Origin: Mycolicibacterium sp. BiH015
Lineage (GTDB): Bacteria > Actinomycetota > Actinomycetes > Mycobacteriales > Mycobacteriaceae
Reading direction: 5' to 3'
NCBI RefSeq assembly: GCF_027706845.1
Contig: NZ_JAQGCZ010000002.1
Coordinates: 682,001-746,000, forward strand
DNA length: 64,000 nt
Within the stretch, counting starts at the first letter, position 1; every line of letters starts with the position of its first letter. The translations under genes and the position numbers were made by a program. The notes beneath the pieces are model-generated. The model was not told the origin of the DNA. It saw only the letters and a program-made list of their open reading frames with translations, and did no database searches. Below, piece by piece: positions 1-9,592 of this stretch.

Positions 1-73
1 GTGCGGCGGCTCCGACGGCGGGCAGCTCACCAACGGTGTTGATCGGGTTTCCACGCAACGTTATCTGTGCCAT
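1..73 (-). CDS. tpx: Thiol peroxidase Tpx, N-terminal fragment
   Basis: Only the first 24 codons lie in the window; the gene runs off the left edge. The ATG reads into MAQITLRGNPINTVGELPAV, which I recognise as the start of mycobacterial Tpx, an atypical 2-Cys peroxiredoxin that reduces peroxides in the cytoplasm with thioredoxin. The catalytic cysteines would lie outside the window and cannot be checked. The gene is on the same strand as the DUF899 gene that ends 42 bases before this start codon. The identification rests on N-terminal similarity remembered from M. tuberculosis Tpx. Confidence 0.85.
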   Translation of the reverse strand, partial: MAQITLRGNPINTVGELPAVGAAA

Positions 74-115
74 GGCCACAGTCTGCCAAGTGTGCCGCGT
101 GCCGTCGCGGCGGGG

Positions 116-799
116 TTAGGAGCCGTACAGGCGCGCGACGTCCGGAGAGTCCAGCCACTTCGAATACGTGGGGCTCTTCGGCCAGCCGTCCGGCGAGTCC
201 TGCCACTCCTCCTGACGGCCCCACGGAAGGAGGTCGATCAGGGCGAAGGTGTGGCTGAGCTGTTCGGTGCCCCGACCGTTCGTGTGCCACGTCCGGTAGA
301 CCTTCTCGCCGTCTCGCAAGAACACGTTGACCCCGAATCCGGTTCCCGGCGCGGCGTCGACATCGGCTGCGAAGGGACTCTCCGACGACGAATACCACTC
401 CATCTTGTTACCCACCTTGTCCCGGTAGGCCAGCGCTTCATCGATGGGTCCCGAGGTGACGATCACGAATTTCGCGTCGTAGTTGTCCAGAAAGTCCAGG
501 CGGGTGAACTGCGAGGTGTAGCCGGTGCATCCGCCGCACTGCCACTGCGCGCCGTCGTCCCACATGTGGTTGTAGACGATCAGCTGTGAACGGCCGTCGA
601 AAATGTCGGCGAGCCGCACCGGCCCGTCCCCGCCCATCAGCGTGTAGTCGGGCATTTCGACCATGGGCAGGCGCCGGCGCTGGGCGGCGATCGCGTCGAG
701 TTCACGGGTCGCGGCCTTTTCGCGCTTGCGGAGCTCGTCAAGGGCCGTCCGCCAGGTGGTCGCGTCGACCACAGGCGGCAGCGCTGTCACTTCACTCAT
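116..799 (-). CDS. DUF899 family thioredoxin-like protein
   Basis: A 227-residue protein of the DUF899 family, often annotated as predicted dithiol-disulfide oxidoreductase. The thioredoxin-like fold is suggested by the segment around VYNHMWDDGAQWQCGGCTGY (about residues 75-95), with a CGGC pair where redox cysteines would sit. The C-terminal half carries family-typical aromatic stretches (NVFLRDGEKVYRTWHTNGRG). The ATG chosen is preceded by a GGAGG about nine bases upstream; the reading frame stays open much further but has no comparable ribosome site. Its substrate is unknown. It lies just downstream of tpx on the same strand, so a shared role in redox balance is possible but inferred only from position. 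Confidence 0.82.
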   Translation of the reverse strand: MSEVTALPPVVDATTWRTALDELRKREKAATRELDAIAAQRRRLPMVEMPDYTLMGGDGPVRLADIFDGRSQLIVYNHMWDDGAQWQCGGCTGYTSQFTRLDFLDNYDAKFVIVTSGPIDEALAYRDKVGNKMEWYSSSESPFAADVDAAPGTGFGVNVFLRDGEKVYRTWHTNGRGTEQLSHTFALIDLLPWGRQEEWQDSPDGWPKSPTYSKWLDSPDVARLYGS

Positions 800-898
800 T
801 ACAGTCACCCTCCGGCAGGTTCGTTCGGTTGTGCTTCGTTCCGACATCGGTGTCGACCGCCCGGCCGCCTGAAACTCATCGCTGGAAGGAATACCGAC

Positions 899-1597
899 AT
901 GCCCGCGACGCCGCGCATCGGCCGCAACGAACCCGGCACCTGGACGGCATCGCTGTGGTCGCAGATCGCCCCGATCTACGCCGCGATCCTGGACCACCCG
1001 TTCATCGGCGGTCTCACCGACGGCAGCCTCCCGGCAGACGTGTTCGCCGGCTACGTCGCCCAGGACGTGCACTATCTGCGCACCTACTCCCGCGCGCTTG
1101 CCGGCGTTGCCGCGAAGGCGCCGACGCTGGCCGACACCGCGATGTTCTCCCGACACGCCGCCGAGGTGTTCGATGTCGAGTTGTCGCTGCACAGCGAACT
1201 TCTGCCCGCGCTCGGCCTTTCCGCCGACGCGGTGGATGCGGCGTCGGTGGCGCCGACGACGATGGCCTACAACAGCTATCTGCTCGCAACCGTCTATGGC
1301 GGAAGCTTCGCCGACGGTCTGGCCGCGGTACTCCCCTGCTACTGGATCTATGCCGAAGTGGGAGCGGAACTTCTGACGCGCGGGTCGACCGATGCGCGCT
1401 ACCAACGTTGGATCGACAGCTACGGCGGCGACGAGTTCGCCGCCACCGTCAGCGAGGTGCTTGCCCTCGCCGACCGCATCGGCCCCGGGCTCGCCGCGGC
1501 CGACGAATCGGCCGCGCGCGCCCATTTTGTGACGACCTCGCGCTATGAGTGGATGTTCTTCGACGCCGCCTACCGCCAGGAGTCCTGGCCCGTGTGA
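899..1597 (+). CDS. tenA: TenA/thiaminase-II family protein
   Basis: A 232-residue all-helical TenA/THI-4 family protein. TenA enzymes hydrolyse damaged thiamin pyrimidine (aminopyrimidine aminohydrolase) for thiamin salvage. Cys147 within LPCYWIYAEVG matches the catalytic cysteine of the TenA-C subgroup, and the C-terminal EWMFFDAAYRQESWP matches the conserved helix closing the active site. The ATG follows a GGAAGGA eight bases upstream. It diverges from the DUF899 gene. No thiamin biosynthesis gene or THI-box is visible around it, so the pyrimidine-salvage assignment rests on the family alone. Some TenA-like proteins have other substrates. Confidence 0.85.
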   Translation: MPATPRIGRNEPGTWTASLWSQIAPIYAAILDHPFIGGLTDGSLPADVFAGYVAQDVHYLRTYSRALAGVAAKAPTLADTAMFSRHAAEVFDVELSLHSELLPALGLSADAVDAASVAPTTMAYNSYLLATVYGGSFADGLAAVLPCYWIYAEVGAELLTRGSTDARYQRWIDSYGGDEFAATVSEVLALADRIGPGLAAADESAARAHFVTTSRYEWMFFDAAYRQESWPV

Positions 1598-1709
1598 GTA
1601 GTCGAGCGACCGAAACGCCGGCAGCCCCGCAGCGCGGAGCCGAGGCGTCAGGGTCTCGCACTGACTATGCTTGCGGATTCCCGACGAGCGAGCAGTAGCG
1701 AGGAGGTCG

Positions 1710-2975
1710 ATGTCTCCCGACGAGGCGCCACCAACCGGCAGGTCCTCTGGCGGGCACATCAGGTTGACCTCGCACAGCGGAGGCAGCGATGCACCCGGAC
1801 TGCGTTGGGGCGCGCCGACAGCGCAGGAGCGCGGACCAATCGTCGGAACCACCACCACGCGTGCGCATCGCAACGTCGTCGGGACCCACAGCGGCGCCTA
1901 CGGGGTGTATCGGGCGCTCGCTGTCGCGGCGGGCAAGCTCTCGCGGGAGCACCGCGCCGATCTGACCAACACCGCGCCGACCGACATCATCGGCCCGCAC
2001 CCGCAGTGGACAGACCCGGAGACGATCGTCAGCCTCGATCCGTGGGGCGCCACGGTCGCCGACGTGTTCGCTCGCCAGATCGCCTCCGGTCTGGACATCC
2101 GCCCGACCATTGCCGTCACCAAAGCACAGGTGATACTGCCCGAGGTTCACGACGCCATCGCGAAGGCGCGGTTGATCCCCGACGGGCGCGTGTTGCTGTC
2201 CACGGGGGCAGCGCAGGTGACCAAAGCGGCTATCGAGCCGGTCTGGTACCTGCCGGGCGTCGCGCAGCGATTCGGCTGCAGCGAGACCGATTTGCGGCGA
2301 GTCCTCTTCGAAGAGACCGGCGGCATGTATCCCGAACTCGTGACGCGCTCGGATCTCGACGTCTTCCTTCCGCCCATCGGGGGGCAGACCATCTATATCT
2401 TCGGTGACCCGCGCGCTCTCGCCGACCCGTCCGTCGAACTGACCGCCCGAGTCCACGACGAGTGCAACGGGTCCGACGTGTTCGGCTCCGACATCTGCAC
2501 CTGCCGTCCCTATCTGACCCACGCCATCGAAGAGTGCATCCAGGGCGCACAGCGCGGCGGCGTCGGCCTGGTCGCCTACTCGCGCAAGGAAGGCCGCGCT
2601 CTCGGCGAGGTGACGAAATTTCTCGTCTACAACGCACGCAAACGCCAGGTCGGCGGAGACACCGCCGAGCAGTACTTCGCCCGCACCGAATGTGTGGCAG
2701 GCGTACAGGACATGCGGTTCCAGGAGTTGATGCCCGATGTCCTGCACTGGCTCGGTATCCGCAAGATTCACCGCCTGGTGTCGATGAGCAACATGAAGTA
2801 CGACGCCATCACCGGGTCCGGAATCGAAGTGGGCGACCGAGTTTCGATTCCGGACGAGCTGATTCCCGCGGATGCCCAGGTCGAGATCGATGCCAAGACG
2901 GCGGCCGGTTACTACACGCCGGGCGCGGTGCCCGATGTCGAGGAGCTGAAGAAGGCCAAGGGCCGGGGGCTATGA
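1710..2975 (+). CDS. urc1: URC1-type GTP cyclohydrolase II homologue (uracil catabolism)
   Basis: A 421-residue protein with a C-terminal RibA-like domain. The zinc ligands are Cys252, Cys263 and Cys265 in HDECNGSDVFGSDICTC, and the RibA catalytic loop appears as YSRKEGRALGEVTKFLVYN. The N-terminal 230 residues are not found in riboflavin-pathway RibA. This long form is the URC1 type, known from the yeast URC pathway, which converts uracil to 3-hydroxypropionate via UMP and urea. The next two genes are URC4-like and upp, giving the same trio. The ATG at residue MSPDEAP is preceded by AGGAGG only three bases away; an upstream TTG at 1671 is an alternative. The stop overlaps the next start as ATGA. 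The function in uracil rather than riboflavin metabolism is inferred from operon content. Confidence 0.82.
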   Translation: MSPDEAPPTGRSSGGHIRLTSHSGGSDAPGLRWGAPTAQERGPIVGTTTTRAHRNVVGTHSGAYGVYRALAVAAGKLSREHRADLTNTAPTDIIGPHPQWTDPETIVSLDPWGATVADVFARQIASGLDIRPTIAVTKAQVILPEVHDAIAKARLIPDGRVLLSTGAAQVTKAAIEPVWYLPGVAQRFGCSETDLRRVLFEETGGMYPELVTRSDLDVFLPPIGGQTIYIFGDPRALADPSVELTARVHDECNGSDVFGSDICTCRPYLTHAIEECIQGAQRGGVGLVAYSRKEGRALGEVTKFLVYNARKRQVGGDTAEQYFARTECVAGVQDMRFQELMPDVLHWLGIRKIHRLVSMSNMKYDAITGSGIEVGDRVSIPDELIPADAQVEIDAKTAAGYYTPGAVPDVEELKKAKGRGL

Positions 2976-4216
2976 CAGCAGCCGATGAGCGCCTGCGCGA
3001 AGAGCAGAAAGCTGCGGCACTGTTGCGGACGACGGCTGCGGTGCGGCAGCGGTCCGGGCAGCTGTTGGAGCGTGCGCGCGCCGGCGATTCGCGCTGGTTC
3101 ACCGTCGACGACGCTGCACTGGGCAGAGTCGCCGAGGACGTCGCCGCACTGACCCGGGAACGGTTCCCGGATCTCGACATTCCCTATCACAGCAGATGGC
3201 GGCATTTCGAAGTCGGCGGCGTCGACCGCAAGGCCGAGCTCGACACTCTGCTCGACGGCGTCGGGTCGCGGGAGCGGGCGCGGGCGATGATCGACCTCAC
3301 CGTGGTGAGCGTGCTGCTGGACGCCGGCGCGGGGGCCGAGTGGGGATACGTAGAGACGCGGGACGACGTGAGCTCCCGGTACAGCCGCTCCGAGGGGCTG
3401 GGCGTGGCGACCTGGCACGGCTTCGTGACGGGCGGATTTTCGAGCGACCCCTCCAGGCCGCTGCAGGTCGACGCCAACGGTCTCCGGGCCTTGAGCGAGG
3501 CGCGTCTCGCCGAGATCTTCCAGGTCACGCCCGCCAACCCGCTGGTGGGATTGGATGGGCGATTGGCGTTGATGCACAGGCTGGGCGATGCGTTGGCGGC
3601 CCAGCCCGACCGGTTCGGCGAACATGGCAGGCCAGGCGGTCTGTTCGATGTGCTGGCAGTGTCCGGCGAGGTGCACGCACACGACATCCTCACGGTCCTG
3701 CTGTCCGCGCTGTCGTCGATCTGGTTGTCGCGCAACAGTATCGAGGGCATCGCACTCGGAGACTGCTGGCGACACGAAGCGGTGCAGGGGCCAGGGCTCA
3801 CGGCGGGCTGGATGCCGTTTCACAAGCTGACCCAATGGCTGACGTACTCGTTGATCGAGCCGTTCGAATGGGCGGGGGTCGACGTGCTGCAAATGGACGC
3901 ACTGACGGGATTGCCCGAGTACCGCAATGGGGGGCTGCTCCTCGACGGCGGGGTGCTGGCGCTTTGCGACCGCGCGGTCGCACGCCAGACCTGGGAACCC
4001 GGGCACGAGCTGGTGGTGGAGTGGCGGGCGCTGACGGTGGCGCTGCTCGACGAGTTGGCGCCGCTGGTGCGCACCGTGCTCGGTGTCGACGCCCACCGGA
4101 TGCCGCTCGCGTGTGTGCTCGAGGGCGGCACCTGGGCGGCGGGGCGCGCATCGGCGCACCGCCTGCGCAACGGGCTGCCCCCTCTGACGGTCGACAGCGA
4201 TGGGACGGTGTTCTAG
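2972..4216 (+). CDS. urc4: URC4/DUF1688 family protein
   Basis: A 414-residue DUF1688 protein. The hallmark segment [20 protein letters not shown] (about residues 284-303) is intact, together with family motifs near [12 protein letters not shown] and [15 protein letters not shown]. In yeast, URC4 is required for growth on uracil as nitrogen source, but its reaction is not established. Here it is sandwiched between a URC1-like gene (four-base ATGA overlap) and upp (one-base overlap, TAGTG), so the three are translationally coupled. That fits consecutive steps on a uracil-derived nucleotide. No urea amidolyase or other downstream URC gene is present in the window. Confidence 0.85.
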   Translation: MTAADERLREEQKAAALLRTTAAVRQRSGQLLERARAGDSRWFTVDDAALGRVAEDVAALTRERFPDLDIPYHSRWRHFEVGGVDRKAELDTLLDGVGSRERARAMIDLTVVSVLLDAGAGAEWGYVETRDDVSSRYSRSEGLGVATWHGFVTGGFSSDPSRPLQVDANGLRALSEARLAEIFQVTPANPLVGLDGRLALMHRLGDALAAQPDRFGEHGRPGGLFDVLAVSGEVHAHDILTVLLSALSSIWLSRNSIEGIALGDCWRHEAVQGPGLTAGWMPFHKLTQWLTYSLIEPFEWAGVDVLQMDALTGLPEYRNGGLLLDGGVLALCDRAVARQTWEPGHELVVEWRALTVALLDELAPLVRTVLGVDAHRMPLACVLEGGTWAAGRASAHRLRNGLPPLTVDSDGTVF

Positions 4217-4842
4217 TGGCGGTACACGTCGTGGATCATCCGCTGGTGCAGCACAAGCTCACACTGATGCGCCGGAAAGAAGCGTCCACCAACAGCTTCA
4301 GGCGACTGGTGCGTGAGGTGTCGGCGATGATGGCCTACGAGGTACTGCGCGATGTCGCGTTGCACGAGGTCGAGGTCGAGACGCCACTGGAGCACACAAA
4401 GGGTCACGCAATCGACGGCAAGAAGCTGGTGTTCGTCTCCATCCTGCGGGCCGGCACCGGCATCCTCGACGGCATGCTGGAGGTGGTCCCGTCGGCGCGA
4501 GTCGGCCATATCGGCCTGTACCGGGACCCGAAAACCCTTGTCGCTGTGGAGTATTACTTCAAGATGCCCGGCGATCTGCACGAGCGCGACCTGATCGTGG
4601 TGGATCCGCTCCTGGCCACCGGCAACTCCGCGATCGCGGCGGTGGAACGCCTCCGGGAATACCGTCCGAAGTCGATCAAATTCGTCTGCCTGCTCACGTG
4701 CCCGGAAGGGATCGCGGCGATGACGCAGGCGCATCCGGAGGTGCCGATCTACACCGCAGCCGTCGATCGCGAGCTCGACGAGCGTGGATACATCCTGCCC
4801 GGCCTCGGTGACGTGGGCGACCGCATCTTCGGTACCAAATAG
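4216..4842 (+). CDS. upp: Uracil phosphoribosyltransferase
   Basis: A 208-residue UPRT that makes UMP from uracil and PRPP. The PRPP-binding loop is [14 protein letters not shown], and the uracil-binding C-terminus contains [19 protein letters not shown]. Length and both motifs match the family. The GTG start shares its first base with the TAG stop of the DUF1688 gene, indicating coupled translation. In this operon it would commit free uracil to UMP as entry into the URC route (the yeast equivalent is FUR1/URC6). It may also serve ordinary pyrimidine salvage. The operon appears to end here; the isocitrate lyase start is 54 bases downstream. Confidence 0.95.
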   Translation: MAVHVVDHPLVQHKLTLMRRKEASTNSFRRLVREVSAMMAYEVLRDVALHEVEVETPLEHTKGHAIDGKKLVFVSILRAGTGILDGMLEVVPSARVGHIGLYRDPKTLVAVEYYFKMPGDLHERDLIVVDPLLATGNSAIAAVERLREYRPKSIKFVCLLTCPEGIAAMTQAHPEVPIYTAAVDRELDERGYILPGLGDVGDRIFGTK

Positions 4843-4896
4843 CTCCCAACTCTCCAAGTGACCGCGGGGAGCCCGTCGGCGGTCGTAGGGTGGGTT

Positions 4897-7197
4897 ATGG
4901 CCATCATCGAGGCTGACCTCCAGCCGCAGACACCCTTCGAGCGCGACGTCGCCGAGACGCAAAGCTACTTCGACAGCCCCCGCTTCGAAGGCATCATCCG
5001 GCTGTACACCGCGCGCCAGGTCGCCGAGCAGCGCGGCACCATTCCCGCCGACTATCCGGTTGCCCGCGAGGCGGCGACCGCGTTCTACCCGCATCTACGT
5101 GAACTGTTCGCCAACGGCAAGAGCATCACCACATTCGGTCCGTACTCCCCCGGCCAGGCTGTGGTGATGAAGCGGATGGGGATCGAGGGCATCTACCTGG
5201 GCGGGTGGGCGACCTCGGCCAAGGGGTCGATCAGCGAGGACCCGGGCCCGGACCTCGCGAGCTATCCGCTGAGCCAGGTGCCCGAAGAAGCGGCAGGCAT
5301 CGTGCGCGCCCTGTTGACGGCAGACCGCAATCAGCAGTACCTGCGACTGCAGATGACCGAAGAGCAACGGAAGTCGACACCGGCGTACGACTACCGGCCA
5401 TTCATCATCGCCGACGCCGACACCGGCCACGGCGGGGATCCCCACGTGCGCAACCTGATCCGGCGTTTCGTCGAGAACGGCGTGCCGGGTTACCACATCG
5501 AGGACCAGCGCCCGGGTACCAAGAAGTGCGGACACCAGGGCGGCAAGGTGCTGGTGCCTTCCGACGAGCAGATCAAGCGCCTCAACACCGCGCGCTTCCA
5601 GCTCGACATCATGCGGGTGCCCGGCATCATCGTCGCGAGAACCGATGCCGAGGCGGCCAACCTGATCGACAGCAAGGCTGACGAACGCGATCAGCCGTTC
5701 CTGCTGGGGGCCACGAACCTGAAGATCCCGTCGTACAAGTCGTGCTTCCTGGCGATGGTGCGCCGCTTCTACGACAAGGGCGTCACCGAGCTGAACGGGC
5801 ACCTTCTCTACGCCCTGCCGGACGGGGAATACGCGAGCGCCGAGGCGTGGCTGGAGCGCCAAGGCGTACTGGCGCTCATCGACGAAACCGCCGCGGGGTG
5901 GCAGGACGGCGCCGAAGCGTCCCTCGACGCCGCCTTCGACAAGGTCGAGTCGCGGTTCGTCGACGCGTGGCAGGACGACGCCGGTCTCAACACCTACGGT
6001 GAGGCCGTCGCCGAGCTGCTGGAATTCCGTGAGCGCGAAGGAGAGCCTGCCGCGATGAGCGTCGCCGAGTGGCGCGCATTCGCCGAGCGCGCGCCGCTGT
6101 ACACCGCGAGGGAGAAGGCCAAGGAGCTCGGCGCCGACGTCGCCTGGGACTGCGAGCGGGTGAAGACGCCGGAGGGTTACTACCAGGTCCGCGGCGGTAT
6201 CCCGTACGCGATCGCCAAGTCGCTGGCTGCCGCGCCGTTCGCCGACATCCTCTGGATGGAAACCAAGACCGCCGACCTTGCGGACGCGAAGCAGTTCGCC
6301 GACGCGATCCACGCCGTCTATCCGGACAAGATGCTGGCCTACAACCTGTCACCGTCGTTCAACTGGGACACGACCGGGATGTCCGACGAGCAGATGCGGG
6401 CGTTCCCCGAGGAGATCGGCAAGTTGGGCTTCGTGTTCAACTTCATCACCTACGGCGGGCACCAGGTCGACGGTGTGGCGTCCGAGGAGTTCGCGACCTC
6501 ACTGCGTCAGGAAGGCATGCTCGCGCTGGCCCGACTGCAACGCAAGATGCGACTGGTCGAATCTCCCTACCGCACACCGCAGACCCTCGTCGGTGGGCCA
6601 CGTAGCGATGCCGCGCTCGCTGCGTCCTCGGGCCGCACGGCGACCACGAAATCGATGGGCAAGGGCTCGACCCAGCATCAGCACCTCGTACAGACCGAGG
6701 TGCCGAAGAAGCTGCTGGAGGAATGGCTGGCGCTCTGGGGCGAGCACTACCAGCTGTCCGAGCGGCTTCGTGTACAGCTACGCCCGCGGCGGGCCGGCTC
6801 GGACATCCTCGATCTGCAGATACTCGGCGACGGTGCCGAAGACGGCGCATCGCCGCTGGCCAACGTCGTAGTCGACCCGATCAAGGATCGGCACGGCCGC
6901 AGCATCCTGACGATCCGGGACCAGAACACGTTCGCCGAGCACCTGCGGCAGAAGCGCCTGATGGACATCATCCATCTGTGGCTGATCCACCGGTTCAAGG
7001 CAGAGATCGTCTACTACGTGACGCCGACCGAGGACAACATTTATCAGACCGACAAGATGAAGGCGCACGGCATCTTCAGCGACGTCTATCAGGAGGTTGG
7101 CGAGATCATCGTCGCCGACGTCAACCAGCCGCGGATCGACGAGCTTCTGGCCCCCGACCGGGAGGCTTTGACCCGCTTGATCAGCAAGCAGGACTGA
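4897..7197 (+). CDS. aceA: Isocitrate lyase, long (ICL2) form
   Basis: A 766-residue isocitrate lyase of the long mycobacterial type, the size of intact AceA2/ICL2. It splits isocitrate to succinate and glyoxylate in the glyoxylate shunt and can act as methylisocitrate lyase. The catalytic signature [11 protein letters not shown] carries Cys211; the Mg/substrate segment [14 protein letters not shown] is upstream. The N-terminal 600 residues form the lyase and the last 170 the ICL2-specific C-terminal domain (in M. tuberculosis reported to bind acetyl-CoA and activate the enzyme). The chosen ATG (MAIIEADL) fits the family start; a TAGGGT ends five bases before it, compatible with a near-leaderless transcript. 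A small GGCGGT-GCG-ACCGCC hairpin directly follows the stop. Confidence 0.95.
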   Translation: MAIIEADLQPQTPFERDVAETQSYFDSPRFEGIIRLYTARQVAEQRGTIPADYPVAREAATAFYPHLRELFANGKSITTFGPYSPGQAVVMKRMGIEGIYLGGWATSAKGSISEDPGPDLASYPLSQVPEEAAGIVRALLTADRNQQYLRLQMTEEQRKSTPAYDYRPFIIADADTGHGGDPHVRNLIRRFVENGVPGYHIEDQRPGTKKCGHQGGKVLVPSDEQIKRLNTARFQLDIMRVPGIIVARTDAEAANLIDSKADERDQPFLLGATNLKIPSYKSCFLAMVRRFYDKGVTELNGHLLYALPDGEYASAEAWLERQGVLALIDETAAGWQDGAEASLDAAFDKVESRFVDAWQDDAGLNTYGEAVAELLEFREREGEPAAMSVAEWRAFAERAPLYTAREKAKELGADVAWDCERVKTPEGYYQVRGGIPYAIAKSLAAAPFADILWMETKTADLADAKQFADAIHAVYPDKMLAYNLSPSFNWDTTGMSDEQMRAFPEEIGKLGFVFNFITYGGHQVDGVASEEFATSLRQEGMLALARLQRKMRLVESPYRTPQTLVGGPRSDAALAASSGRTATTKSMGKGSTQHQHLVQTEVPKKLLEEWLALWGEHYQLSERLRVQLRPRRAGSDILDLQILGDGAEDGASPLANVVVDPIKDRHGRSILTIRDQNTFAEHLRQKRLMDIIHLWLIHRFKAEIVYYVTPTEDNIYQTDKMKAHGIFSDVYQEVGEIIVADVNQPRIDELLAPDREALTRLISKQD

Positions 7198-7342
7198 GGC
7201 GGTGCGACCGCCACATTCCGGTCCCGGCCGAACGCGCCACCAATAGCGTTCTGCCGCAACCGATCCCACGGTGCGCTTGACGGGTGCATGGCACCAGTCA
7301 ACGCCGCCTGGGTGTGGCGGTGCAACCGGTTTTCCGGCTGTG

Positions 7343-8347
7343 TTACGGCAGAGCCGGGTCAGCCGCTGCTTCTGCGGGCGGATCAACGCGGGGCGAACGC
7401 TGCAGGGTGACCGAGGGGCTTTCCCCGAAGCGCTCGCGGTAACGGGCGGCGAAACGGCCGGAATGGCCGAATCCCCACCGCATCGACACCGCGGAAACCG
7501 ATGTGGAGGACGGGCCGGCGGCTAGCAGGTCGGCGTGTGCGCGCTGCAGCCGCACGTCGCGGAGGTGCTGCATGGGGGTGCAGCCGCAGTGTTTACGAAA
7601 CATCAGCTGTAGGGAACGCGTGGATGTGTGAACGGCTTTGGCGACCGAGGCGAGGGTGACGTCTGCGTCGACATGCTCTTCGATATACGTCATGGCTTCG
7701 GCTAGGGGCGGCGGCGTCCCCTCGCGGTTGTCGCCCTCGTGAGTTCTCTTGAGCGGGAACGTCGTCAGGATCATCGCGGCGAGGTGTCGCTGCAGTGAGG
7801 CGGCTACGAGCGGGTCGGTGGCTGCCGCAGGATCGGCGACAGCCAGCGCAGTGGCGTAGTCGATGGCCTTGGCCATTCGCCGACCGGCTTCATCTGAGAC
7901 GGGTGCCTGGCCCAGTAGTTCCACCCGGTGCAAGCCTTTTGCCTCGGACCAAGCCGCCGCGTCGAGGATGCTCCGGTCGATGGACACGACTGTGTAGTGC
8001 TGAGCGCGACCGCAACTCGTCCCTGCGACGGGATGGTGGGTGAGGGCTCCGAGCGCCGCCACATCTCCTTCGGTGAAGACATCGCAGGAGGAGTCACCCT
8101 GGGCGGCATGTACCACCCCTGAGTGAATACGGGTCAGCAGTATGCGGTCCGACGGACGGCGCTGAAAGCCGACGTCGACACCGATGACCACGTCGTCGAT
8201 GGTGATGGAACCGACCTGTGAACGCTGCAACCGTCCGTGGAACTTGGTCTGGTGGCAGTGCAGTGGGGAGACCTGCAGTGCATAGGTGTCGGCGAATACC
8301 TCCTTGGCCTTTCGAGGGTCCTTCGTGTCCACCAGGATCGCCGCCAC
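7343..8347 (-). CDS. AraC-family transcriptional regulator
   Basis: A 334-residue regulator. The C-terminal ~110 residues form the double helix-turn-helix of AraC/XylS proteins (VTLASVAKAVHTSTRSLQLM; the RWGFGHSGRFAARYRERFGE signature is intact). The N-terminal ~200 residues resemble the AraC-binding-like cupin domain that senses a small ligand; I cannot name it. The GTG start is supported by AGGAGGT seven bases upstream, better placed than the ATG at 8351, which is in another frame. It is convergent with aceA and has over 400 bases of apparently gene-free DNA upstream containing a perfect inverted repeat that may be its operator. Confidence 0.9.
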   Translation of the reverse strand: MAAILVDTKDPRKAKEVFADTYALQVSPLHCHQTKFHGRLQRSQVGSITIDDVVIGVDVGFQRRPSDRILLTRIHSGVVHAAQGDSSCDVFTEGDVAALGALTHHPVAGTSCGRAQHYTVVSIDRSILDAAAWSEAKGLHRVELLGQAPVSDEAGRRMAKAIDYATALAVADPAAATDPLVAASLQRHLAAMILTTFPLKRTHEGDNREGTPPPLAEAMTYIEEHVDADVTLASVAKAVHTSTRSLQLMFRKHCGCTPMQHLRDVRLQRAHADLLAAGPSSTSVSAVSMRWGFGHSGRFAARYRERFGESPSVTLQRSPRVDPPAEAAADPALP

Positions 8348-8776
8348 TCATACCTCCTGACACCACGGACCCCCGCCGACGATTATCCGCGGTATGCAAC
8401 TGGTTGTGAGCGTTGTGGCAAACTCCGCGAATTTCGGTGCGCAACTTCGTGGCGCGGCCGGCAGCGCTTTCGCGACTGCAATTGTTTGCAGTCTCCCTGG
8501 CCTTCTGCTGTGCCGTGGCGAGCAGCGAAATGTCGAGAACTTCTTGATAACTCACGTTCAGCGCGGTGATCTGCGGTGCTGGGGAGCTTTTCACCGTGGT
8601 CGAAACGTTCTGCAACGAAGTGTTACTTCGCGCCACCGTGGCCGCAGTTCGCGCAGGCACTTTCGGGCCCGCTCTGCACCTCGGTTGAAATCGCAACCAC
8701 CGCACGGAGGGAACATCGTCAAGGTTGGCAAAGGCTTACTTCGGTTGCCGGACCCGTGCGGGTTCTCCTCGTGCGG
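8348..8776. other. Gene-free stretch of about 430 bases
   Basis: No convincing coding region on either strand: the longer open frames lack ribosome sites, family motifs and mycobacterial third-position GC bias. The DNA is less GC-rich than its neighbours. The only clear structure is the inverted repeat at 8474-8493. It could be regulatory DNA for the AraC gene, or the eroded remains of a gene. Confidence 0.5.
8474..8493. promoter_or_regulatory. Perfect 8-bp-arm inverted repeat upstream of the AraC gene
   Basis: GACTGCAA-TTGT-TTGCAGTC: two perfect 8-base arms around a 4-base spacer, about 127 bases upstream of the AraC-family start. The symmetry and size suit a dimeric regulator. AraC proteins usually bind direct repeats, so autoregulation is only one possibility. 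Confidence 0.4.
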
Positions 8777-9556
8777 CTAGATGAGGGCGGCAGCCCGGTG
8801 CACAACTGCGCGCCAGTGGTCGATGCGCGCGGGGTCGGCGACCCGGAAGCGCGCGAGCCCCTCTCGACTGGGGGCGGCGGGCATCGGTGCTGCCGGGAGG
8901 AATCCGTCTGCGGGCACCAGCGAGCGCGACGCGGAGACGATGTCTGACTGACTGAGCCAATCAGGAATGGGGCCGCAGGCGAACGGAAGCTCCGGCAGTG
9001 CTGCTGCCAGTGCGACGTCTGCGGCCAGGCCCACACTCGTGGTGCCGGTGAAGTTCACCAGCGCAGGAAGACCGAGCTTCTCGAAACGGCGCAGGGCGCG
9101 TCGCACTCCCCCGAGTTCGCCGCACCGCAATATCGCGGCGTCGGCGCATCCCGGATCCGCCTCCAGCATCGGCAGGTCCACGGCGATCGGCACATCGACG
9201 CGCTGCCGGACGGAGCGTGCCTCGGCCGGAGTCCGGCAGAGCAGCTCGACGATCTCCGAAGCCGACTCGTGCGCTCGCACCTGGGCGACAGCGTCCTCGA
9301 CGTCATGCACGGTGATGACGGCGCGTGTCGCGGCGTCAGCCACCGGCACGCGGCCCCTGACCGCATCGGGCCAGCCCACGGTGCTCGGTTCCATGGCCGC
9401 GGTCAGCCAGCGCGCAGCCTGCGCGTCGTCAGCGCCGGCCGGCGGACTGAACTCGCCCCAGGCCTGCGGACCGTCGAGCAGCACGCCCTCCCGGGTGCCG
9501 TCGGCGGTCGGGACGGCGAACACCGGGGCGTCGTCGAATTCGATGAGCGTTCTCAC
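8777..9556 (-). CDS. Degenerate o-succinylbenzoate synthase (MenC)-like protein
   Basis: A 259-residue enolase-superfamily protein clearly related to actinobacterial MenC (about 325 residues). Matching blocks are the capping segment (DGPQAWGEF), RVPVADA, RQRVDVPIAVD, and the end (SVGLAADVALAAALPELPFACG). Compared with MenC as I remember it, about 60 residues of barrel are missing, including the KxK lysine pair and the first metal Asp. The second lysine (LKxxxLGG in MenC) is Arg here (LRCGELGG). A Glu and an Asp at the other metal positions remain. It is therefore unlikely to make o-succinylbenzoate; a new role or decay is possible. The GTG start diverges from the amidotransferase with 36 bases between them. 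Confidence 0.65.
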   Translation of the reverse strand: MRTLIEFDDAPVFAVPTADGTREGVLLDGPQAWGEFSPPAGADDAQAARWLTAAMEPSTVGWPDAVRGRVPVADAATRAVITVHDVEDAVAQVRAHESASEIVELLCRTPAEARSVRQRVDVPIAVDLPMLEADPGCADAAILRCGELGGVRRALRRFEKLGLPALVNFTGTTSVGLAADVALAAALPELPFACGPIPDWLSQSDIVSASRSLVPADGFLPAAPMPAAPSREGLARFRVADPARIDHWRAVVHRAAALI

Positions 9557-9592
9557 TGTCGGACAAAGTTAGCCCGTCGTTAGTCTTGAGCC
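9557..9592. promoter_or_regulatory. Divergent leaderless promoters
   Basis: On the plus strand TAGTCT (9581-9586) lies six bases before the GTG of the amidotransferase, the spacing of a mycobacterial -10 box driving a leaderless mRNA. On the minus strand TAACTT lies about nine bases before the GTG of the MenC-like gene. No Shine-Dalgarno is visible for either. Inferred from the TANNNT pattern only. Confidence 0.45.

Noticed and set aside
4213-6312. Long open frames antisense to upp and aceA
   Set aside because: They mirror highly biased GC codon use of the real genes, have no family motifs and would overlap strongly supported coding sequences completely.
8394-8780. A 128-codon open frame in the gap before the MenC-like gene
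   Set aside because: No ribosome site, no recognisable motif, weak third-position GC bias.
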